A stretch of 64,000 bases of DNA from Gemmatimonadaceae bacterium. Lineage in GTDB: Bacteria; Gemmatimonadota; Gemmatimonadetes; Gemmatimonadales; Gemmatimonadaceae. The stretch lies in contig JAHBVS010000001.1 in the NCBI GenBank assembly GCA_019637445.1, forward strand, positions 186,001 to 250,000. The letters are read 5' to 3'. Both the position numbers and the translations under genes were made by a program. Of this stretch, positions 27,111 to 34,964 are shown in pieces. Under the pieces are notes generated by a model that worked only from the letters and a program-made list of their open reading frames with translations, made no database searches and had not been told where the DNA came from. Numbering within the stretch: position 1 is the stretch's first letter; each line of letters begins with the position of its first letter.

Positions 27111-27298
27111 CAGTGTGTCCGCGTACGGCGATTCTTCCGCTGCGCCGCGTTAAGCTTGCGCTTCCGCTTCTCGCTGGGCTTCTCGTAGTGACGATGCTTG
27201 CGCAGATCGGCGAGGATTCCGGCCTTCTCGCACTTCTTCTTGAAGCGCTTGAGCGCACGCTCGAAGTTCTCGTCCTCGTGGATGACGACTTCCGACAA
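27110..27298 (-). CDS. rpsU: 30S ribosomal protein S21
   Basis: 62 residues: [20 protein letters not shown] and the basic C-terminal [17 protein letters not shown]. The start is TTG, with a G-rich GGGGGGAA stretch upstream. S21 acts in 30S initiation. First gene of the collinear run down to rsmA, with a good promoter about 65-90 bases upstream. Confidence 0.96.
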   Translation of the reverse strand: MSEVVIHEDENFERALKRFKKKCEKAGILADLRKHRHYEKPSEKRKRKLNAAQRKNRRTRTH

Positions 27299-27361
27299 AC
27301 TGACTTCCCCCCTTGAGTGGCGTGTCTGCGCCGGCTGGGGTTCTGGTTGGGTTAGCCTTGT

Positions 27362-27390
27362 AAGTTAGGCCCGGTTGGGCATTTGGGCAA
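27362..27390 (-). promoter_or_regulatory. Promoter of rpsU operon
   Basis: TTGCCC (27390-27385), 17-base spacer, TAACTT (27367-27362). The expected start is near 27355, a leader of about 57 nt. Confidence 0.6.
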
Positions 27391-27420
27391 TGGTGGGACT
27401 GCAGAGGGAGGACGGAGGAC

Positions 27421-27448
27421 AAAAGAGGCGAGGCCGTTCGGCCTCGCC
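27421..27448 (-). terminator. Terminator after the glycosyltransferase operon
   Basis: Perfect 9-bp stem GGCGAGGCC/GGCCTCGCC (27448-27440 with 27435-27427) with a 4-base loop, followed by TCTTTTG on the minus strand. It lies upstream of the rpsU promoter. Confidence 0.8.
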
Positions 27449-27600
27449 CCCGCATCCTCCCCCGCATCCTCCCCCGCATCAAGTCCCTCACCCCGCATCA
27501 TCCCGCATCCCGTTCCCGCTTCCCTCTGCGCAGGTCCAACCCGCATCGCCGTTCGCATCCACTAGCCGCATCCGGCATCCGGCATCACCCCCGCATCCCC
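27446..27600. repeat. CCGCATC-rich repeat array
   Basis: At least ten copies of CGCATC-type units, including CCCCGCATCCTC twice in tandem. It includes an 87-bp block (27474-27560) that recurs at 30842-30928 with 6 mismatches. The array overlaps the last codons of the glycosyltransferase gene, whose final residues and stop come from repeat sequence. Confidence 0.85.
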
Positions 27601-28709
27601 GCTACCACCCGCTCCACGCCCGCCAGAAATTCTGCCTCGGAGAACCGCTCCGCCTGGGCGCGGCAGGCGGCGTCCGCACCCCGCATCGAAGCATCCGCCT
27701 CGAACCGCATCACCGCATCCCGGATCCCCTCCACGGTCTGCGACTCAAACAGCACGCCACAGTCGCCGTCCGGAACCGTCTCCCGCACCCCACCCCGACC
27801 GTAGCCGATCACCGGCGTCCCGCAGGCCATGGCCTCCACCGGCACGATGCCAAAGTCCTCCTCGGCCGCGAACACAAACGCTGCCGCCCGCCGAAACCAG
27901 TCCCGCATCCCCTCCCGCCCAACCCGTCCGAGGAACGTGACATTCGGTGCCCCCACAGCCTGCGCCCGCGCCAGATCTGGCCCCTCCCCAATCACCACCA
28001 ACCGCCGCGTGGGCATGGCTGCGAACGCCTCCACGATCAACGGCATCCGCTTGTACGGCACCATCCGCGACGCCGTGACATACAGATCCGCCTCGCGGAC
28101 CACGGTAGCAGACGGCGTGAAGAACCCCGTATCCACCGGCGGATACACGACCGTCGAATCCCGCCCCCAGACCCGCCGAATCCGCTCCGCAATGAACTGC
28201 GAGATGGCGATGATCTCCGTCGGCCGCGACGCCGTTCGCGCATCCCACGCCCGCATCCGAGCGAGCAAGCGCCGCGCGAGAAACCCCTTCAGGCCCGACG
28301 ACAGCCCCGACTCCACCAGATACTGCTCCTGCAGGTCCCACGCATACCGCATCGGCGAACACACGATGCTCAGGTGCGGCTGCCCCGGCGCCGTGCGCAC
28401 GCCTTTCGCCACCGCGTGCGACACACTGATCACCAGGTCATAGCCCGAAACGTCAAGGGACTCAATCGCCCGCGGCATCAACGGCAGCAACCGCCGATGT
28501 GAGCGCTTCGCCGTCGGAATCCGCTGCAGGAACGACGTGATAACGCGCCGATCGCCGATCAGCTCGCGCAGCGAGGGGACCGGGTCGGCAATCAGCGTGA
28601 AGAGATCCGCCTGCGGATAGAGGCGGCAAAGCTGTCCCGTGATCTCCTCCGACCCACCGTGCGTGAGGAGCCACTCGTGGACGATCGCGACCCTCAGCCC
28701 GGCGGCCAC
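27585..28709 (-). CDS. Glycosyltransferase family 4
   Basis: 374 residues. GT4 fold: N-terminal VAIVHEWLLTHGGSEEITGQ, C-terminal donor site with FAAEEDFGIVPVEAMACGTPVIGYGRGG (E-x7-E type). It transfers a sugar from a nucleotide donor onto a cell-surface glycan; the substrate is unknown. It overlaps the HIT gene by 16 bases. The last codons (AGMRG) and stop lie inside the CCGCATC array, and the gene itself is rich in GATGCG words, so the 3' end may have been reshaped by repeat invasion. Confidence 0.88.
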   Translation of the reverse strand: MAAGLRVAIVHEWLLTHGGSEEITGQLCRLYPQADLFTLIADPVPSLRELIGDRRVITSFLQRIPTAKRSHRRLLPLMPRAIESLDVSGYDLVISVSHAVAKGVRTAPGQPHLSIVCSPMRYAWDLQEQYLVESGLSSGLKGFLARRLLARMRAWDARTASRPTEIIAISQFIAERIRRVWGRDSTVVYPPVDTGFFTPSATVVREADLYVTASRMVPYKRMPLIVEAFAAMPTRRLVVIGEGPDLARAQAVGAPNVTFLGRVGREGMRDWFRRAAAFVFAAEEDFGIVPVEAMACGTPVIGYGRGGVRETVPDGDCGVLFESQTVEGIRDAVMRFEADASMRGADAACRAQAERFSEAEFLAGVERVVAGMRG

Positions 28710-29032
28710 GTCATCTGGCGACCACCCAGGATGTGCATATGGATGTGCGGCACCGTCTGGCCGCCGTTCTCGCCCGTGTTGATCACCGCGCGATAGCCCG
28801 ACTCGGCCAGGCCGAGCTCCTTGGCGACGGAGCGCGCCAGCATCGCCATTGCACCCAGCACGCTGCCATCCGGCATCTCAGTCATCGACGTGTAGTGCTT
28901 CTTCGGCACCACCAGCACGTGCACCGGCGCCTGCGGCGCGATGTCCTTGAACGCGATGCAGTAGTCGCTCTCGCCGACCACGTCGGCGGGAATCTCACCT
29001 TTGACAATCTTGCAGAAGAGGCAGTCGCTCAT
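28694..29032 (-). CDS. HIT-family nucleotide hydrolase
   Basis: 112 residues with DCLFCKIVKGEIPADVV near the N-terminus and the histidine triad HIHMHILGG at about residue 95. It belongs to the Hint/HinT branch that cleaves AMP-linked phosphoramidates. TAGGTT lies 7 bases before the ATG with no Shine-Dalgarno. Confidence 0.94.
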   Translation of the reverse strand: MSDCLFCKIVKGEIPADVVGESDYCIAFKDIAPQAPVHVLVVPKKHYTSMTEMPDGSVLGAMAMLARSVAKELGLAESGYRAVINTGENGGQTVPHIHMHILGGRQMTWPPG

Positions 29033-29039
29033 CGCGCGA

Positions 29040-29045
29040 AACCTA
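29040..29045 (-). promoter_or_regulatory. -10-like box, leaderless start (HIT)
   Basis: TAGGTT ends 7 bases before the ATG at 29032. Confidence 0.35.
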
Positions 29046-29077
29046 ATGCCTGGCGGAGACCGGGGCTGTGGGGACGA

Positions 29078-29818
29078 TCAGACGAACGCGTCGAGTGCCG
29101 CGCGCACCGCCGCCATCCCGGCGACGGCTGCCGTCTCGAACCGGAGGACGCTCGCACCGAGGGCCACCGGATGGAAGCCCCCGGCGCGAAACAGTTCGAG
29201 CTCGCTGTCCTCGAAGCCGCCTTCGGGCCCCACCGCGATCGTGACGCCACCGAGGCCGCTGAGCGCTTGACGCTGCTCGAGCAGATGCGCCAGCAAGGGC
29301 GCGCCGCCCGCGTCGAGCACCACGGCCACCCCGTCCGGTCTCGCGGCAATGGCCGACTCCACCGTGGCCTCCGGGTACGCCATCGGCAACCAGGCACCAC
29401 CACTCTGCCCCAGGGCTCCCCGCATCCGCGCGGCCACCTTCTGTTGGAACGTCGTGCCTTCGCCGCGCGGGTTCACGTGCTTGGAGCGCCGGTACATCAC
29501 CGGACGCCAACTCGCGGCACCAAGCTCGGTCGCCTTCTCCGCCAGCCAGAGCATCCGGTCCTTGTCCGCCACGGGCACGAGGAGATGGATGGGCGACACC
29601 GGCTCCACCGACTCCGATTGCTCGATGCTCACCGTGGCGTGCCGCTTCGCGAGCGAGGTCAGCACGCCCTCGCCGCGCGTGCCCTGGCCGTCCAGAAGGC
29701 GCACCCGCGCACCCGTCTCCAAACGGCGCACGCGCAGGTGATGGGATTCGTCCTCGCCCAGCGTGACTGTCGCGGGCGCGCTGAAGGGTTCGTCGGTAAC
29801 GAAGGTGGGCAGGCTCAC
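29078..29818 (-). CDS. rsmE: 16S rRNA (uracil1498-N3)-methyltransferase
   Basis: 246 residues from GTG (VSLPTFVTDEPFSAPA); sequence further upstream is Arg-rich and non-coding in look. An N-terminal PUA-like domain is followed by a SPOUT knot with VGPEGGFEDSEL and LGASVLRFETAAVAG. It methylates U1498 of 16S rRNA. It follows prmA, a common pair. A 20-bp palindrome lies just upstream. Confidence 0.94.
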   Translation of the reverse strand: MSLPTFVTDEPFSAPATVTLGEDESHHLRVRRLETGARVRLLDGQGTRGEGVLTSLAKRHATVSIEQSESVEPVSPIHLLVPVADKDRMLWLAEKATELGAASWRPVMYRRSKHVNPRGEGTTFQQKVAARMRGALGQSGGAWLPMAYPEATVESAIAARPDGVAVVLDAGGAPLLAHLLEQRQALSGLGGVTIAVGPEGGFEDSELELFRAGGFHPVALGASVLRFETAAVAGMAAVRAALDAFV

Positions 29819-29828
29819 GCGGGACAAT

Positions 29829-29848
29829 CTCGCGTCGGACGACGCGAG
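29829..29848. repeat. Perfect palindrome upstream of rsmE
   Basis: CTCGCGTCG and CGACGCGAG arms around GA. No U-run follows on either strand, so it is not a clear terminator; it may be an operator or RNA hairpin. The rest of the 29819-29924 gap is GC-rich and shows nothing else. Confidence 0.55.
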
Positions 29849-29924
29849 GCGCGAGTCAGTGCGACGAGATATCCGCGTCTCGCGACCCTCGCTGCGCGCG
29901 CTGCGCGCGGAGCGGCCGGGGCGC

Positions 29925-30761
29925 TCAGCCCGCCAGTCGCGCGCGCACGCTCCACCACTGCTCCTCGCGGTCCTCGGCCTCCACGTCCCAGCCGGCGCTC
30001 CCAAGCGCCGCGAGCATCCGTTCGCGCTCCTCGAGCAGGATCCCACTGAGGATGATCACGCCATCCTCGGCCAGCGTCAGCGCCAGCAGCGGCAACAGTT
30101 CGACCAGCACCGACGAGATGATGTTCGCGAGGATCACGCGCACGGGTGCGACCAGCGGCAGCAGCACCGCCGCATCGCCCTCCAACACCGCGACGCGCTC
30201 AGAGACGCCGTTGCGCACGACGTTCTCTTCCGCATTCGAGATCGCGTCCGGATCGATCTCGATTGCATACGCCCGCGCGGCGCCAAGCTTCGCCGCGGCA
30301 ATCGCCAGCACCGCCGAACCTGCGCCGAGATCCGCCACGCTATCCCCCGCGCGCACGACGCCCTGCATCAGGCGCACCACGCCACGCGTGGTCGGATGCT
30401 CTCCAGTACCAAAGGCCATCGCCGGCTCGATGACGATGGTGGTCGCCGGGTCGCGGCCCGCGGCAAGCCACGGCGGCGTGACCGTGAGCGAACCCAGCGC
30501 GTGCGCCGTGATCCGCTCCTTCCATTTCTCCGCCCAATCCGTGTCATCGAGCGGCGCAATGTCCGCACTCAGCCCCGCATCCGCCGCCCGCACGCGTGCG
30601 ACAAACCCCTCCGCATCCACCCCCGCAGAGAGATGCGTCACAAACGAGGCGCCGAGGTCCTGAATCCCCTCTGCGCCCGCCTCGAACATCGCCGCCGCCA
30701 CCGCATCCCGCAGCGTCTCGGTCGACGGCCGCAGTTCCACTCGAGTCCAAGCACTCGTCAA
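29925..30761 (-). CDS. prmA: Ribosomal protein L11 methyltransferase
   Basis: 278 residues from TTG (TSAWTRVELRPSTETLRD), preceded by GGGAG five bases upstream. Signatures EPAMAFGTGEHPTT, DLGAGSAVLAIAAAKLGA and ILANIISS are present. It trimethylates L11. The reading frame stays open 165 bases further upstream, through a 12-bp tandem repeat that would encode DAGR units, so a longer, repeat-encoded N-terminus is possible but unlike the family. Confidence 0.92.
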   Translation of the reverse strand: MTSAWTRVELRPSTETLRDAVAAAMFEAGAEGIQDLGASFVTHLSAGVDAEGFVARVRAADAGLSADIAPLDDTDWAEKWKERITAHALGSLTVTPPWLAAGRDPATTIVIEPAMAFGTGEHPTTRGVVRLMQGVVRAGDSVADLGAGSAVLAIAAAKLGAARAYAIEIDPDAISNAEENVVRNGVSERVAVLEGDAAVLLPLVAPVRVILANIISSVLVELLPLLALTLAEDGVIILSGILLEERERMLAALGSAGWDVEAEDREEQWWSVRARLAG

Positions 30762-30768
30762 CGGCTCT

Positions 30769-30840
30769 CCCGCATCCCGTCCCGCATCCCGTCCCGCATC
30801 CCGTCCCGCATCCCGTCCCGCATCCCGTCCCGCATCCACC
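30769..30840. repeat. 12-bp tandem repeat (CCCGCATCCCGT x5 plus one degenerate)
   Basis: Five perfect copies followed by one with a changed end. The unit length is a multiple of three and the repeats stay in frame with prmA. It lies 8 bases upstream of the chosen prmA TTG start. The number of copies is probably unstable by slippage. Confidence 0.95.
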
Positions 30841-30841
30841 C

Positions 30842-30928
30842 CCGCATCAAGTCCCGAGCCCCGCATCATCCCGCATTCCGTTCCCGCTTCCCTCTGCGTA
30901 GTTCCAACCCGCATCGCCGTTCGCATCC
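30842..30928. repeat. Second copy of the 87-bp dispersed repeat
   Basis: Same length as 27474-27560, with 6 mismatches (about 93% identity) and the same orientation. Contains CCGCATC words. It fills most of the gap between dnaJ and the prmA tandem repeat. Confidence 0.9.
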
Positions 30929-30932
30929 CGCA

Positions 30933-32066
30933 TCACCCATTCAGCGCCTCTTTCATTTTTGCCCAGAACCCTTTCTCCCGCTTCTCCGGCGGCTTCGCCT
31001 GCACCTCGTGCAGCTGCTCAATCAGCTTCTCCTCATCCTTGGAGAGCTTAGCCGGCGTCCACACCTGCGTCCGCACGTGCAAGTCCCCCGTCCCGCTGGC
31101 ATTCACCCGAGGCAACCCCCGCCCCCGCAGCACAAACACCTGCCCACTCTGCGTCCCCGGCGGCACGCGCAAAGAGAGCGGCCCCGCCACCCCGGGCACA
31201 TCGATATCCGCCCCGAGCACCGCCTGCGGATACGTGATCAGCACCTCGCAGTAGAGATCCTCCCCGTCGCGCTCGAAGCGCTCGTCCTCGATCACCTCAA
31301 AGACGACAATCACATCGCCACGCGGCCCACCGCGCACTCCCGCATTCCCCACGCCACGCAGGTGCATGTACTGCCCCGTCGCCACGCCGGCCGGGACCTT
31401 GAGGTCAATCGTGTGCTCGCCCCGCTGCCGGCCCTCACCGCGGCACTCCTTGCAGGGCGAAGCGATCATCGTGCCTTCACCGCGGCAGGTCGGACAGGGC
31501 GCCACGCTCACGAATTGTCCAAAGAAGCTCTGCTGCGCCCGCCGCACCTCGCCCTGCCCCGCGCAGGTCGTGCAACGCTGCGGCTTCGTCCCCGCCTCGG
31601 CGCCCGACCCACTGCAGCGCTCGCAGGGATCGAGCAGCTTGAGCTTCACGGACTTGGTGACGCCCGTCGCGACCTCGGCCATCGTCAGCTCGAGGTCGAC
31701 CTTGACATCCGCGCCGCTGCGCGGCCCCTGGGACTGCCGACCTCCACCCCCGGCGCCGCCGAAGAGGTCGCCGAGCCCGAAGTCGCGCATGAAGATGTTC
31801 AGCGCCTCGGAGAGGTCCACGTGATGGAACCCGGCGGCCCCGCCGCCGCGCAAACCGGCCTCGCCATAGCGATCGAAGGCCGCGCGCTTCTGCGGGTCGC
31901 GCAGCACGTCGTAGGCCTCGGTGATCGCCTTGAACTTCTCCTCGGCGTCCTTGGCGCCCCCGTTGCGGTCGGGGTGGTACTGCATCGCCAACTTGCGATA
32001 CGCCTTCTTGATATCGTCGTCGCTCGCCGTGCGCGGGACGCCGAGCGTGTCGTAGAAATCAGCCAT
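30933..32066 (-). CDS. dnaJ: Chaperone protein DnaJ
   Basis: 377 residues from ATG (MADFYDTLGVPRTASDDD). J domain with YHPDRNG, a short Gly-rich linker, and a four-repeat zinc centre (CERCSGSG, CTTCAGQG, CPTCRGEG, CKECRGEG), then substrate domains. It stimulates DnaK ATPase. No dnaK or grpE is in the window. hrcA lies upstream, but no CIRCE operator (TTAGCACTC-N9-GAGTGCTAA) is found near either gene. Confidence 0.96.
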   Translation of the reverse strand: MADFYDTLGVPRTASDDDIKKAYRKLAMQYHPDRNGGAKDAEEKFKAITEAYDVLRDPQKRAAFDRYGEAGLRGGGAAGFHHVDLSEALNIFMRDFGLGDLFGGAGGGGRQSQGPRSGADVKVDLELTMAEVATGVTKSVKLKLLDPCERCSGSGAEAGTKPQRCTTCAGQGEVRRAQQSFFGQFVSVAPCPTCRGEGTMIASPCKECRGEGRQRGEHTIDLKVPAGVATGQYMHLRGVGNAGVRGGPRGDVIVVFEVIEDERFERDGEDLYCEVLITYPQAVLGADIDVPGVAGPLSLRVPPGTQSGQVFVLRGRGLPRVNASGTGDLHVRTQVWTPAKLSKDEEKLIEQLHEVQAKPPEKREKGFWAKMKEALNG

Positions 32067-32179
32067 TTCGGTGCTGTGATGTGCGGGACGCGGCCGCGTC
32101 CCTGCCACTGTGGCGGGTTCTCGTGAAGCTAATGCCTAGAGTGGCAAGCTCGGTGCCGTTCTGGATCTGCCTGGCGAGG

Positions 32180-32430
32180 TTTTGCCACAGAGGCACGGAG
32201 GCACAGAGAACCACGCATGCGGGAGCAACGGCGGATGCGGGACAACGGCGAGAGGCGATTCGGAAACAGCAACTGCTTGCTACGGGCTGCGCGTCTCACT
32301 GATCTACCCGAGGGCCCCCTTCAACCTGCGGTTTCTGTTTCAGTCCCTGCATCGCAGTTCGAAGTGGTCCCGCATTCGCCGTTCAGCCCGCATCCGCAGT
32401 CCTCTGTGTCTCCGTGCCTCTGTGGCAAAG
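32180..32430. repeat. 250-bp composite palindrome between hrcA and dnaJ
   Basis: Outer arms 32180-32208 and 32402-32430 match in 27 of 29 positions and carry TTTGCCACAGAGGCACGGAG. Inside are GCGGATGCGGGA and its complement TCCCGCATT. The spacer (about 32255-32340) shows no reading frame of note. A related smaller palindrome lies at 43665-43735. It fills nearly all of the gene-free stretch 32067-32434. Confidence 0.9.
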
Positions 32431-32434
32431 CAGT

Positions 32435-33478
32435 TCACGCCAGGAGATCAGTGACCAGAGAAGAGGTGTGCGTGACAAGCGCGATGACCTTTTCATACGG
32501 CATCCGCGTCGGCCCGATGACGCCGATCACGCCGCTCAGGCTGCCGGAGCGATACTCGGCCGTCACGAGCGTCAGGCCACCGAGCAGCTGAGAGCCGTGC
32601 TCGTCGCCGATCGTGATCGACACGCCAGGCGTGTGCGCGCGCTTGCGCAGCAACTCGGCGAGCTGTGTGCGTGTGTCGGTGAGCGCAATCAGCTGCTTCA
32701 TCCGCTCTCCGCTCGAGAACTCCGGCTTGTCGGCCAGCACCGAGGCCTGGCCGAGGAGCACCGACTCCTCTGCCTCTGGGCCGGAGACGTCGAACAGTTG
32801 CTCGCCTTCCTGCACGAAGATGTTGAGCAGTTCGGTCGCGCGGCCGCCCGTTACGGCGTCGCGCAGGCGCGCCCCGAGGTTTGCCCGGATCTCCGCGAGC
32901 GAGAGCCCGCCGAGACGCTCGTTCAGCACCCGCTCCACCTCGGCGATGGCGTCGTCCGCGATCTCGCCTGCGACTTCAATGAAGATCGTGCGGACCGCGC
33001 CACCGCGGAGCGTCAGGACCAGGATCAGCCGCTCGCTGTTCATCCGCACGAGTTCAAGGCGGCTCAGGATCGTCTGGTCGAGGCGGGGACCCAAGGCCAC
33101 GCCCAGTTCCTGCGTCAGCACTCCCAGCGACTGGGCTGCCCGCCGCAGGATGGTCTCGATCGCCGAGCCGCGCTCGCCGAGCTGCTCCGCCAGCCGCTCA
33201 CGCTCGGGAAGGGCCAGGGGCTCGAGGCGCATCAGGCCATCGACATAGACCCGGTAGGCCTTCTCGGTGGGGATGCGCCCGGCCGACGTGTGCGGGTGGA
33301 AGAGAAAGCCCTTCTCTTCGAGGTCCGCCATCGTATTGCGAATGGTGGCAGGCGAGACTCCAAGCCCGAACCGCCGGCTGATTGTGCGCGAACCCGCCGG
33401 CTCCGCGGTCTCCACATACGAACGGATGACTGCCTCAAGCACCTGCCGTTCGCGGTCGGAGAGCTCCTGATGCGCCAT
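32435..33478 (-). CDS. hrcA: Heat-inducible transcription repressor HrcA
   Basis: 347 residues. N-terminal winged helix with LSDRERQVLEAVIRSYVETAEPAGS and GVSPATIRNTMADLEEKGFLFHPHTSAGRIPT, then GAF-like dimerisation domain. HrcA represses groE and dnaK operons at CIRCE sites. A strong promoter overlaps the end of hemW, and the ATG lies 9 bases after the -10 box, so the mRNA may be almost leaderless. Confidence 0.96.
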   Translation of the reverse strand: MAHQELSDRERQVLEAVIRSYVETAEPAGSRTISRRFGLGVSPATIRNTMADLEEKGFLFHPHTSAGRIPTEKAYRVYVDGLMRLEPLALPERERLAEQLGERGSAIETILRRAAQSLGVLTQELGVALGPRLDQTILSRLELVRMNSERLILVLTLRGGAVRTIFIEVAGEIADDAIAEVERVLNERLGGLSLAEIRANLGARLRDAVTGGRATELLNIFVQEGEQLFDVSGPEAEESVLLGQASVLADKPEFSSGERMKQLIALTDTRTQLAELLRKRAHTPGVSITIGDEHGSQLLGGLTLVTAEYRSGSLSGVIGVIGPTRMPYEKVIALVTHTSSLVTDLLA

Positions 33479-33487
33479 AAGTGTCTG

Positions 33488-33515
33488 ATTATGAACGACT
33501 TCGGAGCGAAGTCAA
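33488..33515 (-). promoter_or_regulatory. hrcA promoter
   Basis: TTGACT (33515-33510), 16-base spacer, CATAAT (33493-33488). It overlaps the hemW stop codon. The start codon follows after 9 bases. Confidence 0.65.
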
Positions 33516-34687
33516 GCGCGCTCTCGCGCGGCGATCAGTTCGGTGGCCAGCGCATCCATCCGTAGCCATCCGGAGGGGCTCAGTCGGAGCCGGCGCTGCT
33601 TGTCCAACCGGCCCCACCCCTCCCGCACCCACCGAGTAACCATCTCAACCTCAGAATGATGGATACTCAGCCCTCCAGAGGCTCGAAGCCCGAGATAAAC
33701 CTCCTCCGCCCTGCGGCCGTCGTCGCCGGGATCTTCGGAGCCGGCGAAGGGGTCGGCGCCCTGCTCCACCAGCTCGAGCCACTTGGCGTACGCCGCCACG
33801 TTCCAACGACGGGTTCGACCATCGAAGCCGTGCGCGGAGGGCCCGAGCCCCAGGTAGGGGACACCCGTCCAATAGGAGGAGTTGTGGCGTGAGCGCCGGC
33901 CGAGCTTGGCGTAGTTGGAGACCTCGTAGTGCTCGAATCCCGCCTCTCCAAGCCTGCGGTCGGCGAGGAGGAACTCCTCCTCATAGGACTCCTCCGGGGA
34001 TTCCCGAACCTCGCCCGCGGAAGCCCAGCGACCCAGCGGAGTCTGGGGTTCGATCGTGAGTCCGTAGACCGAGAGATGGCTGGGCTCCAGGGCCAGCGCC
34101 GAGTCCAGGTCGCGCTGCCAGTCTCGGTTCAAAGTCTTGGGAAGCGCATAGATGAGATCGAGGGAAATGTTCTGGATCCCTGCACCTCGGAGCGCCTCTA
34201 CCGCCACAGCCGCCTGGTCAGGACTGTGTTCCCGGTGCATCCATTCCAGCACGGAAGCGTCAAAAGACTGGACACCAAGCGATACCCGGTTCACGCCAGC
34301 TTCGGCCCAAGCGTGTGCGACTATTGCGGTCAGGTCCTCCGGATTCGCCTCGACCGTGACTTCGATGTCTTCGTTGAATGTGGATAACTTAGCCACACCA
34401 AGCCGGCGTGAAACAGAGTCAAGGAGGCGCGCCACGCCGTCCCCGCCGAGCTTCGAGGGCGTTCCGCCACCCAGGTAGATGCTCAGAGGCGCTGCGCCGA
34501 GCGGCCCTATGGAGCGTGTTACCATCTCCGCCATAATGGCGTCAATGAACCGGTTGACCGGTACCTCTCGCCGCACGGCGATCGAGAAATCGCAGTACGA
34601 GCACCGGCGACCGCAGAACGGCACGTGGATGTAGACGTGCCGCGGATCAGCATCTGAGCCGGTGCTTGAAGCGACAGTGCCGCTCAT
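33512..34687 (-). CDS. hemW: HemW-like radical SAM protein
   Basis: 391 residues from ATG (MSGTVASSTGSDADPRHVYI). The radical SAM cluster motif is CGRRCSYCDF, followed by YLGGGTPSKL and the HemW-type HNSSYW motif. Proteins like this bind or insert haem and were formerly called oxygen-independent coproporphyrinogen oxidases. A TTG 39 bases upstream is an alternative start. Codon use looks less GC-rich than the neighbours, as in dprA and the AT-rich gap beside it. Confidence 0.92.
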   Translation of the reverse strand: MSGTVASSTGSDADPRHVYIHVPFCGRRCSYCDFSIAVRREVPVNRFIDAIMAEMVTRSIGPLGAAPLSIYLGGGTPSKLGGDGVARLLDSVSRRLGVAKLSTFNEDIEVTVEANPEDLTAIVAHAWAEAGVNRVSLGVQSFDASVLEWMHREHSPDQAAVAVEALRGAGIQNISLDLIYALPKTLNRDWQRDLDSALALEPSHLSVYGLTIEPQTPLGRWASAGEVRESPEESYEEEFLLADRRLGEAGFEHYEVSNYAKLGRRSRHNSSYWTGVPYLGLGPSAHGFDGRTRRWNVAAYAKWLELVEQGADPFAGSEDPGDDGRRAEEVYLGLRASGGLSIHHSEVEMVTRWVREGWGRLDKQRRLRLSPSGWLRMDALATELIAARERA

Positions 34688-34747
34688 CCGAGAGCCAGGT
34701 GACAAGATGCCGGCTCCACCAGCCAAAGACAGCCGACCCCACAGACT

Positions 34748-34810
34748 GAGAATGACTTAAAGTAAATTCTCAAAGTATCTATTTGCTTAAGTTTATGATG
34801 CTTAGATACT
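34748..34810. promoter_or_regulatory. AT-rich patch with two inverted repeats
   Basis: 34748-34771 is a near-palindrome with GAGAAT/ATTCTC outer and ACTT/AAGT inner arms. AGTATCTA (34774-34781) and TAGATACT (34803-34810) are a perfect 8-bp inverted repeat. The stretch is far more AT-rich than the rest of the window. It may hold the hemW promoter and repressor sites or be a remnant of transferred DNA. Confidence 0.5.
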
Positions 34811-34811
34811 G

Positions 34812-34952
34812 TTACGCTTGAAGTTCCATGTGGAGAGCTGCAGCTTGTCGATTTCTAGCGAATCCGGCAGCATTAGCCGAGCGTGTTTGGCCTGCGGTCG
34901 CGCTCGCCTGCACCGTTGATGCCGCAAATAGCGACAGTGCGAGGACAATCAT
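34812..34952 (-). CDS. Small secreted-type peptide, hypothetical
   Basis: 46 residues. The N-terminus MIVLALSLFAASTVQASA looks like a short signal peptide with an AxA cleavage site; the remaining ~28 residues are Ala/Arg/Gln rich. AGGAG overlaps the dprA stop and lies 9 bases before the ATG, so it could be translated by coupling. It ends inside the AT-rich patch. It could be a decayed remnant of a larger secreted protein. Confidence 0.35.
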   Translation of the reverse strand: MIVLALSLFAASTVQASATAGQTRSANAAGFARNRQAAALHMELQA

Positions 34953-34964
34953 GCCGATCGACTC

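Noticed and set aside
30769-30840. CRISPR-like array
   Set aside because: 12-bp units are directly adjacent with no spacers and no cas genes; it is a simple tandem repeat.
29925-30926. prmA start at the ATG at 30926
   Set aside because: It would add about 55 residues, mostly DAGR repeats absent from the family; the TTG at 30761 has a Shine-Dalgarno and a family-like N-terminus.
32067-33515. CIRCE operator near hrcA or dnaJ
   Set aside because: No TTAGCACTC-N9-GAGTGCTAA or close match found in either upstream region.
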